NCBI GenBank assembly: GCA_021796375.1
Contig: JAJYJF010000011.1
Span: 1-16,179, forward strand
Length of the DNA: 16,179 nt
Reading direction: 5' to 3'
Source: Chloroflexota bacterium
GTDB lineage: Bacteria; Chloroflexota; Anaerolineae; Anaerolineales; Anaerolineaceae
Shown here: in pieces, positions 1 through 8,516 of the stretch
How the letters are laid out: every line of letters begins with the position of its first letter
Numbering within the stretch: position 1 is the stretch's first letter
Position numbers and translations under genes: made by a program
Notes under the pieces: model-generated
What the model was told of the DNA's origin: nothing
Seen by the model: only the letters and a program-made list of their open reading frames with translations
Databases searched by the model: none

Positions 1-509
1 GTGTGTTTGCGGTGCGCCGCGACCGGGTGCGGATGCCCGATGGGCGCGAGGCGGCTTATGACGTGATCGACCACCCGGGAGCGGTGACGCTCATCCCGGT
101 GGACGAGCAGGGCAGGATGTGGTTCGTGCGCCAGTACCGCTCGGGCGTGCGCGACACGCTGCTGGAGCTGCCGGCCGGCACCCGGGACGTGGGGGAGGAT
201 CCGCAGGACTGCGCGCGGCGCGAGGTGCGCGAGGAGATCGGCCTGGCGGCCCGCCGCATCGAGAACATCGGGGAGGTCTACCTCGCCCCAGGATATTCCA
301 CCGAGTACATGGTCTTCTTCCTGGCGACCGATCTGGTTTCCGATCCGCTCGAGGGCGATGAGGACGAGTTTCTCGCGGTGGAAAGCTACCCGGTGAGGGA
401 GGTCTACCGCATGGCGGCGGCAGGGGAGATGCGCGACGGCAAGACCCTGGCGGCTTTGCTCCTGGCCCGGCCCCACCTGGAGAAGATGTTTCCGAAAGAG
501 TTTGCATAG
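1..509 (+). CDS. Nudix hydrolase, ADP-ribose pyrophosphatase type (5' truncated by window edge)
   Basis: The reading frame is open from the first base and stops with TAG at 507-509. Counting from a GTG at position 3, it encodes 168 residues with a perfect Nudix box: G59, E65, then R73-E74-V-R-E77-E78-I-G80-L81, matching GX5EX7REUXEEXGU, whose glutamates bind the catalytic Mg2+. The flanking text (VFAVRRDRVRMPDGRE, then VRQYRSGVRDTLLELPAG) is typical of ADP-ribose/NDP-sugar pyrophosphatases, which hydrolyse ADP-ribose to AMP and ribose-5-phosphate. In that family a short N-terminal strand normally precedes this point, so the GTG at 3 is probably internal and the true start lies left of the window. 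The substrate is inferred from the family and not proven. A weak hairpin follows the stop codon. Confidence 0.9.
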   Translation, partial: VFAVRRDRVRMPDGREAAYDVIDHPGAVTLIPVDEQGRMWFVRQYRSGVRDTLLELPAGTRDVGEDPQDCARREVREEIGLAARRIENIGEVYLAPGYSTEYMVFFLATDLVSDPLEGDEDEFLAVESYPVREVYRMAAAGEMRDGKTLAALLLARPHLEKMFPKEFA

Positions 510-828
510 CCCGGAATTTGAAGTAACGAGCGGGAAGATGGAGTCCCCTGGGGTGGATCTCGGGGGACTTTGTAGTTTCCCTTCGCACAGGCTGAGACCG
601 CCACAACAAACCCCTGCGGTCCGCGGGCCAATCTCAAAATATATAAAAATTGTCTGAATATGACAGGTCACAGGGAAAATTTGTGTCCTATATCACTATG
701 GGATTCTCCCCACGCGGGTTAAACTGGGATGATTCGATTCCCAACCTGATCGGCTGGGGAACGAAAAATTTTTGTGCCTTCGCGGATTTACTGCCGCTGA
801 TTGAACCCTCTGAACGGAGAAGCTCAAA
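510..828. other. intergenic region between Nudix gene and nifJ
   Basis: I see no convincing gene here. The stretch 636-660 is unusually AT-rich for this genome (TCAAAATATATAAAAATTG) and could hold the nifJ promoter, but I could not find a -35/-10 pair with proper spacing. A small hairpin, TGGGA 725-729 with TCCCA 739-743, lies in the probable nifJ leader. An open frame from TTG 650 (or ATG 698) to a TGA at 830-832 overlaps the nifJ ATG as ATGA, but it has no ribosome site and is treated as doubtful. The nifJ Shine-Dalgarno sequence GGAGA is at 816-820. Confidence 0.5.
542..569 (+). terminator. weak candidate terminator hairpin after the Nudix gene
   Basis: AGTCCCC at 542-548 pairs perfectly with GGGGACT at 563-569 across a 14-base loop. 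It begins 33 bases after the Nudix stop and is followed by TTGTAGTTT, a poor U-tract. It may terminate the Nudix transcript, but a 7-bp stem with a wide loop is not strong evidence. Confidence 0.3.
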
Positions 829-3800
829 ATGACGCGTGTTATGGTCACACTTGACGGAAATGAAGCCGTAGCGAACGTTGCCTACCGGCTCAGCGAGGTG
901 ATCGCCATCTACCCGATCACCCCATCCTCCCCCATGGGGGAATTTTCAGACAGCTATATGGCCGTCAACCGGCCGAACCTGTGGGGCACCATCCCCACGG
1001 TGGTCGAGATGCAGTCCGAAGGCGGTGCGGCGGGCGCGGTCCACGGCGCGCTGCAGACCGGCGCCCTGACCACCACCTTCACCGCCTCCCAGGGCCTGCT
1101 GCTGATGATCCCCAATATGTTCAAGATCGCCGGCGAGCTGACCTCGACGGTGTTTCATGTCTCGGCCCGGTCCCTGGCAACCCAGGCCCTTTCCATCTTC
1201 GGCGACCATTCCGACGTGATGGCCACCCGCTCGACGGGTTTCGCGATGCTCGCCTCCCGCTCGGTCCAGGAAGCTCAGGATATTGCCTTGATCGCTCAGG
1301 CCGCCACCCTCGAATCGCGGGTCCCCTTCCTGCACTTCTTCGATGGGTTCCGCACCTCGCATGAGGTGAACAAAATCGAATCGCTGGACGATGAAGACCT
1401 GCGGGCGATGATCGACGACGAGCTGGTGCGGGAGCACCGCGCCCGGGCGCTGAGCCCGGATCATCCCATGCTGCGCGGCTCTGCCCAAAACCCGGATGTT
1501 TACTTCCAGGGCCGCGAGACGGTCAACCGCTTCTACCTGGCCTGCCCGGCGATCGTCCAGAAGGCGATGGACAAATTCGGCGCGCTGACCGGCCGACACT
1601 ACCACCTTTTCGACTACGCCGGCGCTCCCGATGCCGAGCGCGTGATCGTGGTGATGGCCTCCGGCGCGGAGACCGCCGAGGAGACGGCTAACGTGCTGAA
1701 TCAGGCCGGTGAGAAGGTTGGGGTGCTCACCGTTCACCTCTACCGGCCCTTCTCGATGGAAGCCTTCGTTGCCGCCCTGCCCGCCACGACCAGGACGATC
1801 GCCGTCCTCGACCGCACCAAAGAGCCCGGCGCCAACGGCGAGCCGCTGTATCAGGACGTGGTGACCGCCATCAGCGAGATGATGGCGCAGGGCGCCACCC
1901 CCTTCAAATCGATGCCCCGCATCATCGGCGGGCGCTACGGTCTGTCCTCCAAAGAGTTTACCCCGGCCATGGTCAAGGGCGTTTACGACGAGATGGCCAA
2001 ACCTCAGCTGCGCAATCACTTCACGATCGGGATCAACGACGACGTCACGCACACCAGCCTGGAATACGACCCCAACTTCTCGATCGAAGCCGGCGATGTG
2101 GTCCGCTGCCTGTTCTTCGGCCTCGGCTCGGATGGGACCGTGGGAGCGAACAAGAACTCGATCAAGATCATCGGTGAAGAGACCAGCAACGGCGCGCAGG
2201 GCTACTTCTACTACGACTCCAAGAAATCCGGCACGGTCACCGTCTCTCACCTGCGCTTTGGCCCGCGGCCTATCCGCTCCGCATACCTTATCAGCCAGGC
2301 CTCGTTCGTGGCCTGCCACCAGTTCTCCTTCCTGGAGCGCGTCGACATGACCCGCTTCGCCACGCCGGGCGGCGTTTTCCTGCTGAACAGCATCTACGGC
2401 CCGGACGACGTGTGGGAGCACCTGCCCCGCGAGGTCCAGACGGATATTCTCCAAAAGCAGCTGCGCTTCTACGTGATCGACGCGTATCAGGTCGCCGCGA
2501 AAACCGGGATGGGAGGCCGGGTCAACACCATCATGCAGACCTGCTTCTTTGCCATCTCCGGCGTGCTGCCGCGCGACGAGGCCATCGAGCAGATCAAGAA
2601 GAGCATTAAGAAGACCTACGGGAAGCGCGGCGAGGCCGTGGTGCAGAAGAACTTCGACGCGGTCGACCAGACGCTCATCAACCTGCACGAGGTCAAAGTC
2701 CCCGGCGCGGTCACCAGCACCTTCGGCCGCCGCCCAGCGGTTCCCGCAGCCGCCCCGGAGTTCGTCCAGAAAGTCCTCGGCCAGATGATCGCCTTCGACG
2801 GCGACAACCTGCCCGTCAGCGCGATGCCGGTCGACGGCACTTTCCCGACCTCCACCGCGCGCTGGGAGAAGCGGAACATCGCGCTTGAGATCCCGGTCTG
2901 GGAGCCCGACCTGTGCATCCAGTGCGGCAAGTGCGCGTTTGTCTGCCCGCACGCCGCGATCCGCCAGAAGGTTTACGACCCGGCCCTGCTGAAAGACGCG
3001 CCGCCGACCTTCAAATCGCTGGATGCCAAGTACAAGGAGTTCCCGGGCGCCAAATACTCGCTGCAGGTAGCCCCGGAGGACTGCACGGGCTGCACCCTGT
3101 GCGTGGACGCCTGCCCGGTGAAGGATAAGAGCCATGCCGGACGGAAATCCCTCAACATGGCTCCCCAACCGCCCCTGCGCGAGAGCGAAGCCGCCAACTG
3201 GGATTTCTTCTTCAACCTGCCCGAGGCTGACCGGACCGCGTTCTCGCCGACCACGATCAAGAACTCGCAGCTGCTGCAGCCGCTGTTTGAGTTCTCCGGC
3301 GCGTGCTCCGGCTGCGGGGAGACCCCTTACATCCGGCTGATCAGCCAGCTTTTCGGCGACCGGATGGTGGTGGCGAACGCTACCGGGTGCTCCTCGATCT
3401 ACGGCGGCAACCTACCCACCACGCCCTGGGCGTCCAACAACCAGGGACGCGGGCCGGCCTGGTCCAACTCGCTGTTTGAAGATAACGCCGAGTTCGGCCT
3501 GGGGATGCGCCTGACGGTCGATAAGCAAAACGAATACGCGCGCGAGCTGGTACCGGCTTTCGCCGGAGCGCTGGGCGATGAGCTGGTGTCCGCCCTGCTC
3601 CAGGCCGACCAGACCACCGACGCGGGGATCGCCGCCCAGCGGGAGCGGGTATCCCGGCTCAAGCAGCGCCTGGCGGGGGTCGATGACCCGCGCGCCAAGA
3701 ACCTGCTCAGCGTCGCCGACGCGCTGGTGCGCAAGAGCGTCTGGATCGTCGGCGGCGACGGCTGGGCCTACGACATCGGCTACGGCGGGCTGGATCACGT

Positions 3801-4401
3801 GATGGCCTCGGGCCGCAACGTCAACATCCTGGTCCTCGACACCGAGGTTTACTCGAATACCGGCGGCCAGGCCTCCAAGTCCACCCCGCGCGCGGCGGTC
3901 GCCCGCTTCGCGATGAAGGGCAAGAGCCTGCCCAAGAAAGACCTGGGCATGATCGCCATGTCGTACGGGTATGTGTACGTGGCAAAAGTAGCCATGGGCG
4001 CCTCCGACGCGCAGACGCTGAAAGCCTTCCTGGAAGCCGATGCGTACAACGGGCCGTCCCTGATCATCGCTTACAGTCCCTGCAAAGAGCAGGGGATCGA
4101 CCTGGAAAAGGGCCTGCAGCAGCAGCGCCTGGCGGTGGCTTCCGGGATGGAGCCGCTCTACCGCTACAACCCGGCTTTGATCGATGAGGGCAAGAACCCC
4201 CTGATCATCGACTCGAAAGATCCCAGCATTCCGCTGGAAGAGTTTGCTTACAACGAAACCCGCTACCGCATGCTCCTGCTCTCCGACGAAGCCCGCGCCG
4301 AGATGCTTATGAAGGAGGCTAAATCGGACGTCCAGAGGCGCTGGAGCCTTTACAAGCAGATGGCTGCTATCCACTACGACGGCCAGGGGAAACCCGAGTA
4401 G
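829..4401 (+). CDS. nifJ: pyruvate:ferredoxin (flavodoxin) oxidoreductase, single-chain
   Basis: 1190 residues, the normal length for the homodimeric single-chain enzyme, which converts pyruvate and CoA to acetyl-CoA and CO2 and reduces ferredoxin in the cytoplasm of anaerobes. All key parts are visible. YPITPSSPMGE carries the pyruvate-contacting T31, E64 is in EMQSEGG, and R114 is in SARSLA. Two ferredoxin-type [4Fe-4S] motifs lie at C696/C699/C702/C706 and C752/C755/C758/C762. The proximal cluster ligands are C826, C829, C854 and C1085. The thiamine-diphosphate/Mg2+ motif starts at GGDG 975-978 and ends at N1010 in YSNTGGQ. Functional positions match the Desulfovibrio africanus enzyme as I recall it. 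The start is fixed by GGAGA at 816-820, eight bases before ATG. It lies upstream of a DHOD-like gene, separated by a hairpin. No frameshift or missing residue was seen. Confidence 0.97.
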   Translation: MTRVMVTLDGNEAVANVAYRLSEVIAIYPITPSSPMGEFSDSYMAVNRPNLWGTIPTVVEMQSEGGAAGAVHGALQTGALTTTFTASQGLLLMIPNMFKIAGELTSTVFHVSARSLATQALSIFGDHSDVMATRSTGFAMLASRSVQEAQDIALIAQAATLESRVPFLHFFDGFRTSHEVNKIESLDDEDLRAMIDDELVREHRARALSPDHPMLRGSAQNPDVYFQGRETVNRFYLACPAIVQKAMDKFGALTGRHYHLFDYAGAPDAERVIVVMASGAETAEETANVLNQAGEKVGVLTVHLYRPFSMEAFVAALPATTRTIAVLDRTKEPGANGEPLYQDVVTAISEMMAQGATPFKSMPRIIGGRYGLSSKEFTPAMVKGVYDEMAKPQLRNHFTIGINDDVTHTSLEYDPNFSIEAGDVVRCLFFGLGSDGTVGANKNSIKIIGEETSNGAQGYFYYDSKKSGTVTVSHLRFGPRPIRSAYLISQASFVACHQFSFLERVDMTRFATPGGVFLLNSIYGPDDVWEHLPREVQTDILQKQLRFYVIDAYQVAAKTGMGGRVNTIMQTCFFAISGVLPRDEAIEQIKKSIKKTYGKRGEAVVQKNFDAVDQTLINLHEVKVPGAVTSTFGRRPAVPAAAPEFVQKVLGQMIAFDGDNLPVSAMPVDGTFPTSTARWEKRNIALEIPVWEPDLCIQCGKCAFVCPHAAIRQKVYDPALLKDAPPTFKSLDAKYKEFPGAKYSLQVAPEDCTGCTLCVDACPVKDKSHAGRKSLNMAPQPPLRESEAANWDFFFNLPEADRTAFSPTTIKNSQLLQPLFEFSGACSGCGETPYIRLISQLFGDRMVVANATGCSSIYGGNLPTTPWASNNQGRGPAWSNSLFEDNAEFGLGMRLTVDKQNEYARELVPAFAGALGDELVSALLQADQTTDAGIAAQRERVSRLKQRLAGVDDPRAKNLLSVADALVRKSVWIVGGDGWAYDIGYGGLDHVMASGRNVNILVLDTEVYSNTGGQASKSTPRAAVARFAMKGKSLPKKDLGMIAMSYGYVYVAKVAMGASDAQTLKAFLEADAYNGPSLIIAYSPCKEQGIDLEKGLQQQRLAVASGMEPLYRYNPALIDEGKNPLIIDSKDPSIPLEEFAYNETRYRMLLLSDEARAEMLMKEAKSDVQRRWSLYKQMAAIHYDGQGKPE

Positions 4402-4418
4402 CGGTTCAGAAACCAGTA

Positions 4419-4451
4419 GGAGCCTTGCGCAGAGCATCCGCGCAGGGCTCC
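4419..4451 (+). terminator. strong 12-bp hairpin between nifJ and the DHOD-like gene
   Basis: GGAGCCTTGCGC (4419-4430) pairs with GCGCAGGGCTCC (4440-4451), 12 bp with a single G-U, around a 9-base loop. Only CCTTTAG follows, so there is no real U-tract. It starts 17 bases after the nifJ stop and ends 30 bases before the next ATG. It may be a partial terminator or a 3'-end stabiliser that lets the two genes be expressed at different levels from one transcript. Confidence 0.6.
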
Positions 4452-4480
4452 CCTTTAGAAAGCCACATGGAGGGGCTCGC

Positions 4481-5485
4481 ATGACTGACCTGACCACGAC
4501 TTACCTGGGCTTGAATCTAAAAAATCCGCTGGTCGCATCGGCCAGCCCGCTGTCCAAAAAAGTCGACACCGTCCGCAAGCTGGAAGACGCCGGAGCCTCC
4601 GCCGTCGTCCTGTATTCGCTGTTCGAAGAGCAGATCGTCCACGAAAGTCACAAGCTGAGTTATTTTCTGGACCAGGCCAACGAGCCCAGCCGGGAGTCGA
4701 ACCCTTACTATCCCGATCTGGACCACTACAACGTGGGCCCGGATGGATACCTGGAGCATATCCAGAAAGTCAAGAAAGCGGTGTCCATCCCGGTCATCGC
4801 GAGCTTAAACGGCGTGACCGACAGCGGCTGGGTAGAATATGCGAAGAACATGGAAGACGCCGGAGCGGACGGGCTGGAGCTGAACCTGTATAACATCCCC
4901 ACCGACCTGTACCTCAGCTCCGCCGAGATCGAAAACGGCTACCTGGACCTGATCCAGCGGGTGCGCGATGAGATCAAGATCCCCTTCGCGGTAAAACTCA
5001 GCCCGTTCTTTACCTCCCTGCCGTATTTCGCCCGCAAGGCGGCCGAAGCCGGGGCGAACGGCCTGGTGCTGTACAACCGCTTCTACCAGCCGGACCTGGA
5101 TGTGGAGACCCTGGAAGTCGTCCCCTGCCTGGAGCTTTCGACCTCGGCCGACATGCGGCTGCCGCTGCGCTGGATCGCCATCCTCTACGGCCGGGTGGAG
5201 ATCGACCTGGCGCTGACCAGCGGGGTCCATACCGCCGTCGATGCGATCAAGGCGGTGATGGCCGGCTCCAGCGTGGCGATGATGGCATCCGAGCTGGTGG
5301 CAAAAGGCCCATCGCGGCTGGGCGAGATCCTGAAGGACCTGGGGGATTGGCTTGAGAAATACGAGTACGAGTCGATCCAGCAGATGAAGGGCAGCATGAG
5401 CCAGCGGGCCGTGGAAGACCCGGCGGCTTTCGAGCGCGGCAACTATATGAAAGCCCTGCAGACCTTCGACCACCGCCTGCCGTAA
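4481..5485 (+). CDS. dihydroorotate dehydrogenase-like FMN flavoprotein
   Basis: 334 residues forming a TIM-barrel of the class 1 DHODH type: substrate-side N-terminus NLKNPLVASASPLSK (12-26), then LELNLYN (132-138), AVKLSPF (170-176) with the FMN-region lysine K172, VLYNRF (196-201) and TSGVH (246-250). In true DHODHs the N-x-S-C/S-P-N loop supplies the catalytic base. Here the equivalent stretch reads N135-L-Y-N138-I-P-T, so neither the Cys nor the Ser base is present. This fits the DHOD-like subfamily that is often annotated as pyrimidine biosynthesis but found beside nifJ in anaerobes. I therefore infer an FMN-dependent redox role possibly linked to PFOR, with unknown substrate. A strong Shine-Dalgarno GGAGGGG at 4469-4475 lies five bases before ATG. 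Gene order suggests co-transcription with nifJ. Confidence 0.85.
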   Translation: MTDLTTTYLGLNLKNPLVASASPLSKKVDTVRKLEDAGASAVVLYSLFEEQIVHESHKLSYFLDQANEPSRESNPYYPDLDHYNVGPDGYLEHIQKVKKAVSIPVIASLNGVTDSGWVEYAKNMEDAGADGLELNLYNIPTDLYLSSAEIENGYLDLIQRVRDEIKIPFAVKLSPFFTSLPYFARKAAEAGANGLVLYNRFYQPDLDVETLEVVPCLELSTSADMRLPLRWIAILYGRVEIDLALTSGVHTAVDAIKAVMAGSSVAMMASELVAKGPSRLGEILKDLGDWLEKYEYESIQQMKGSMSQRAVEDPAAFERGNYMKALQTFDHRLP

Positions 5486-5527
5486 CGAACGTCTCGGTAA
5501 CCTCTCAAATGTAAGCGCCGCCCATTC

Positions 5528-5586
5528 CCGGAGGGGCGCCTCGCCCCAGGCAAGAACGCCTGGGATTTCACGAGGCGCCTCTCCGG
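5528..5586. terminator. large two-tier hairpin at the 3' end of the DHOD-like gene
   Basis: The outer arms 5528-5543 and 5571-5586 pair over 16 bp (CCGGAGGGGCGCCTCG with CGAGGCGCCTCTCCGG, one G-U). Inside, CCCAGGC 5545-5551 pairs with GCCTGGG 5558-5564 around a 6-base loop, leaving a 6-base ATTTCA bulge. TTTA follows. It lies 42 bases after the DHOD-like stop in a convergent intergenic region, so it probably ends or stabilises that transcript. A canonical U-tract is missing. Confidence 0.65.
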
Positions 5587-5685
5587 TTTATACTGCCCGG
5601 AGCAGGTTGGGCAGCGGCGGCGCGGGCTTCCCTGGCGGGCTGGGTGCTGGACGCGAGCCGCCGCCGGCCGGATTACCGCCGGGTG

Positions 5686-5718
5686 AAAAAAAGGCTCGCC
5701 GCGGAGGTCGCGGCGAGC
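5686..5718 (-). terminator. Rho-independent terminator of prpD / the prp operon
   Basis: On the minus strand a perfect 10-bp stem (GCTCGCCGCG 5694-5703 with CGCGGCGAGC 5709-5718 in plus-strand notation, loop GAGGT) is followed by seven consecutive T residues (A run 5686-5692 on plus). It sits about 50 bases beyond the prpD stop, the classic geometry of an intrinsic terminator. Confidence 0.9.
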
Positions 5719-5769
5719 ACCATATTCTGGAATCGTTTCCAACTGGATTTCGGAAGGGCGGAGGAGTTC

Positions 5770-7218
5770 TCAGCGGTTGACCACCATCCGGTCCACGAAC
5801 TCATGGACCGGCATGGCATCCAGGCGCGCGGGGTCGTCGAAAAGCGCCCGGATGCTCCCCGCCTGCTCGGGTGAGAAGCGCCTGCTGAGGCTGCTGCGGA
5901 ACTTTTCGGCCAGGAGCGGCTCCGCCTCGGCGCGGCGGCGGCGGTGCCCGAGCGGGTACTCGACCTCCGCCTTCTCCGTGTGCGTGCCGTCCCGAAAGAA
6001 GACCTGCACGGCGTTGGCGATCGACCGCTTCCCCGGGTCGAGATAATCCTTTGAGTAGCGCGGGTCTTCCACCACCTGCATCTTTTCCCGCAGGGCGTCG
6101 ATGCGCGGGTCGGCGGCGGCCCGGTCTTCGTAGTCTTCGGCGGTGAGCGAGCCTTTAATCAGCCCGACGGCGGTCATGTACTGGATGCAGTGGTCGCGAT
6201 CGGCGGGGTTGTAGAGCGGGCCGCGCTTGTCGATGATGCGTACAGCCGATTCCTGACTGGTGATGGTGATGCGCTCGATCTCGTCGAGACGGTCCTGCAC
6301 CTGCGGGTGCAGGCGGACGGCCGCCTCGACCGCGGTCTGGGCGTGGAACTCGGCCGGGAACGAAACTTTGAAGAGCACGTTCTCCATCACGTAGGAGCCG
6401 AAGGGGCGCTGCAGCTTGAACGGCTGCCCGCGGAAGAGCACATCGTAGAAGCCCCAGGTTTTGGCGGTCAGCGCGGAGGGATAGCCCATCTCGCCCTGGA
6501 GCGCCATCAGCGCGAGGCGCATACCGCGGCTGGTCGCGTCTCCCGCCGCCCACGATTTGCGCGAGCCGGTATTGGGGGCGTGGCGGTAGGTGCGCAGGGA
6601 TCCGCCGTCGATCCAGGCGTTCGAGACCGCGTTGATCACCTGCTCGCGAGAACCGCCGAGCAGGTTCGTGACGACCGCCGCCGTCGCTACCCGGACGAGC
6701 AGCACGTGGTCGAGGCCCACCCGGTTGAAGCTGTTTTCCAGCGCCAGCCCGCCCTGGATCTCGTGCGCCTGGATCATCCCGGTCAGGACGGTTTGCAGGC
6801 TGAGGGGCGGCCGGCCCGCGGCGGCGGCCGTGCGCGAAGCCCAATCCGCGGCGGAGAGGATGCCGCCCAGGTTGTCCGAGGGGTGCCCCCACTCGGCAGC
6901 CAGGAATGTGTCGTTGAAATCCAGCCAGCGGATCATGGCGCCCAGGTTGAAGGCGGCGGTGACCGGGTCGAGCTGGAAGGAAGTCCCCGGAACCCGCGCC
7001 CCGTTGGGGACGACGGTCCCCGGGACGACCGGGCCGAGCAGCCTGGTGCACGCCGGGTACTCCAGGGCGTTGAAAGCGCAGCCGAGGCTGTCCATCAGGC
7101 ACAGGCGTGCGGTGGCGTACGCCTCAGCGGCCGTGAGGCGGTAACCGGTCACGTAATCGGCGATCTGCTGCAGGATTTCGTCGGGTTGGGGGCGGATATT
7201 GAGCTCAGCTGGGGGCAT
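5770..7218 (-). CDS. prpD: 2-methylcitrate dehydratase (MmgE/PrpD family)
   Basis: 482 residues, almost the same length as E. coli PrpD (483). The enzyme dehydrates 2-methylcitrate to 2-methyl-cis-aconitate in the methylcitrate cycle. Family landmarks are present throughout: [93 protein letters not shown] and [12 protein letters not shown]. These resemble proteobacterial PrpD very closely, not the looser MmgE/cis-aconitate decarboxylase branch. The start ATG at 7218-7216 has only a weak ribosome site (GGA about 7 bases upstream). It is the last gene of prpB-prpC-prpD, separated from prpC by 137 bases that contain a 23-bp inverted repeat which might reduce its expression. A strong terminator follows. 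I see no sign of damage. Confidence 0.94.
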   Translation of the reverse strand: MPPAELNIRPQPDEILQQIADYVTGYRLTAAEAYATARLCLMDSLGCAFNALEYPACTRLLGPVVPGTVVPNGARVPGTSFQLDPVTAAFNLGAMIRWLDFNDTFLAAEWGHPSDNLGGILSAADWASRTAAAAGRPPLSLQTVLTGMIQAHEIQGGLALENSFNRVGLDHVLLVRVATAAVVTNLLGGSREQVINAVSNAWIDGGSLRTYRHAPNTGSRKSWAAGDATSRGMRLALMALQGEMGYPSALTAKTWGFYDVLFRGQPFKLQRPFGSYVMENVLFKVSFPAEFHAQTAVEAAVRLHPQVQDRLDEIERITITSQESAVRIIDKRGPLYNPADRDHCIQYMTAVGLIKGSLTAEDYEDRAAADPRIDALREKMQVVEDPRYSKDYLDPGKRSIANAVQVFFRDGTHTEKAEVEYPLGHRRRRAEAEPLLAEKFRSSLSRRFSPEQAGSIRALFDDPARLDAMPVHEFVDRMVVNR

Positions 7219-7248
7219 GGGGTATCCAGGGATGAACTGAGAAAATAT

Positions 7249-7321
7249 GAACCGTGATCCGCGAATTGTGAAATGTCCTTGCTAAACTCGAAATCCACTC
7301 ACGATTCAGGAATCACGGTTC
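7249..7321. repeat. 23-bp imperfect inverted repeat in the prpC-prpD spacer
   Basis: The arm 7249-7271 (starting GAACCGTGAT) and the arm 7299-7321 (ending ATCACGGTTC) are inverted copies, identical at 19 of 23 positions, around a 27-base loop. In the minus-strand transcript two of the four differences become G-U pairs. The distal arm is followed in that direction by ATATTTTC. The right arm also contains its own small palindrome, GATTC-AG-GAATC. It could be an attenuator between prpC and prpD or a dispersed intergenic palindrome (REP-like). Confidence 0.7.
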
Positions 7322-7355
7322 TCTGCGATAAAATGCCTGATTTGATCTCTTTCGC

Positions 7356-8516
7356 CTAAGCCTGCCGCTTGGAAAGCGGAATATAGGGGCGCGGCTCCGG
7401 GCCGATGTAGTGCGCGCTCGGGCGGATGATCTTGTTATCCAGGCGCTGCTCGATGATATGCGCGGCCCACCCGGCGGTGCGCGCCATGACGAAGAGCGGC
7501 GTGAACATCGAGGTGGGAATGCCCATCATCCGGTAGCAGACCGCGCTGTACCAATCCAGGTTGGGGAAAAGCTGCTTGACTTCCCACATGGTATCTTCGA
7601 TGCGCTCGGCGATATCGCACAGGGTTTCGTCGCCGTAATCCTTGCACAGCGTGCAGGAGACGCCCTTGAGGATGATCGCGCGCGGATCGGAGATGGTGTA
7701 CACAGGATGGCCGAACCCCAGGACGATGCCTTTATTCTCCACCAGCTGCCGGATCCCGCGGTCGGCTTCCTCCGGGCTGGCGTAGCTCTCGATCACCTCC
7801 ATGGCGGCCTCATTTGCCCCGCCGTGCTTGAAACCGCGCAGCGCGCCGATCGCGCCGGTGATGCAGGAGTACATGTCCGAGCCGGTGCCGGCGATTACCC
7901 GCCCGGTGAACGTGGAGGCATTGAACTCGTGCTCGCCGTAGAGGATCAGGGTTATATCCATGGAGCGCTCGTGCAGGGCGCTGGGTTTTTCCCCGTGCAG
8001 CAGGTGCAGGAAGTGCCCGGCGATCGAATCGTCGTCGGTCTCCACGTCGATGCGCCGCCCATTATGGGAGAAATGGTACCAGTAAAGTAGTATGGAGGGG
8101 AAAATCGCCAGCAAGTGGTCGGCGATATCCCGCGCACCCTCCAGCGGGTAATCATGTCGTTCTGGGAGCAGGGTGCCCAGCACCGAGCAGCCGGTGCGCA
8201 GGACGTCCATCGGGTGCGCCGCGGCCGGGATGGTTTCCAACACGGTCTTGAGCGGCGCCGGCAGCCCCCGGTTGCGCTTGAGTTTCTGCTTGTAGCGGTC
8301 CAGCTCCGAAGGCATCGGTAGATCGCCGTGGACGAGCAGATAGGCGACCTCTTCGAAGGTGGAGAACTCACTCAGGTCATGGATATCATACCCGCGGTAG
8401 TGCAGTTCGCGGCCATTGGATCCAACGGTGCAGATCTCGGTTTGCCCGGCCTCAATCCCCGAAAGGGCAACGGATTTCTTCCGCGGAGCGACCGTTGGCG
8501 CAGCTTGTTCACTCAT
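7356..8516 (-). CDS. prpC: 2-methylcitrate synthase (citrate synthase family, PrpC type)
   Basis: 386 residues, the length of bacterial PrpC (about 389). It condenses propionyl-CoA with oxaloacetate to 2-methylcitrate. The citrate-synthase catalytic triad is visible as H231 (FKHGGANE), H270 (GFGHPVY) and D321 (FPNLDW), with HEFNAST at 196-202 and the substrate arginine region MARTAGW (344-350) followed by [11 protein letters not shown]. PrpC-specific phrases such as [20 protein letters not shown] and [12 protein letters not shown] favour methylcitrate synthase over a plain Si-citrate synthase, although PrpC enzymes often accept acetyl-CoA too. The ATG overlaps the prpB stop as ATGA (8513-8516), and AAGGAG lies eight bases upstream inside prpB, so translation is probably coupled. 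A run of three linked methylcitrate genes supports the call. Confidence 0.94.
   Translation of the reverse strand: MSEQAAPTVAPRKKSVALSGIEAGQTEICTVGSNGRELHYRGYDIHDLSEFSTFEEVAYLLVHGDLPMPSELDRYKQKLKRNRGLPAPLKTVLETIPAAAHPMDVLRTGCSVLGTLLPERHDYPLEGARDIADHLLAIFPSILLYWYHFSHNGRRIDVETDDDSIAGHFLHLLHGEKPSALHERSMDITLILYGEHEFNASTFTGRVIAGTGSDMYSCITGAIGALRGFKHGGANEAAMEVIESYASPEEADRGIRQLVENKGIVLGFGHPVYTISDPRAIILKGVSCTLCKDYGDETLCDIAERIEDTMWEVKQLFPNLDWYSAVCYRMMGIPTSMFTPLFVMARTAGWAAHIIEQRLDNKIIRPSAHYIGPEPRPYIPLSKRQA

Noticed and set aside
946..3168. 740-codon minus-strand open frame across nifJ
   Set aside because: It is antisense to a complete PFOR with all catalytic motifs; long antisense frames are expected in GC-rich codon-biased genes, and its translation is His/Val/Asp-rich with no family features.
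3412..4497. 361-codon minus-strand frame over the nifJ 3' end
   Set aside because: Antisense shadow of the thiamine-diphosphate domain of PFOR; no independent evidence of coding.
6190..7257. 355-codon plus-strand open frame opposite prpD
   Set aside because: Antisense shadow of a well-supported PrpD; composition is Arg/Gly/Val-rich with no recognisable motif.
7356..8516. Plain (Si) citrate synthase as the identity of the second prp gene
   Set aside because: PrpC-type phrases and the overlapping prpB and neighbouring prpD favour methylcitrate synthase, though dual activity is possible.
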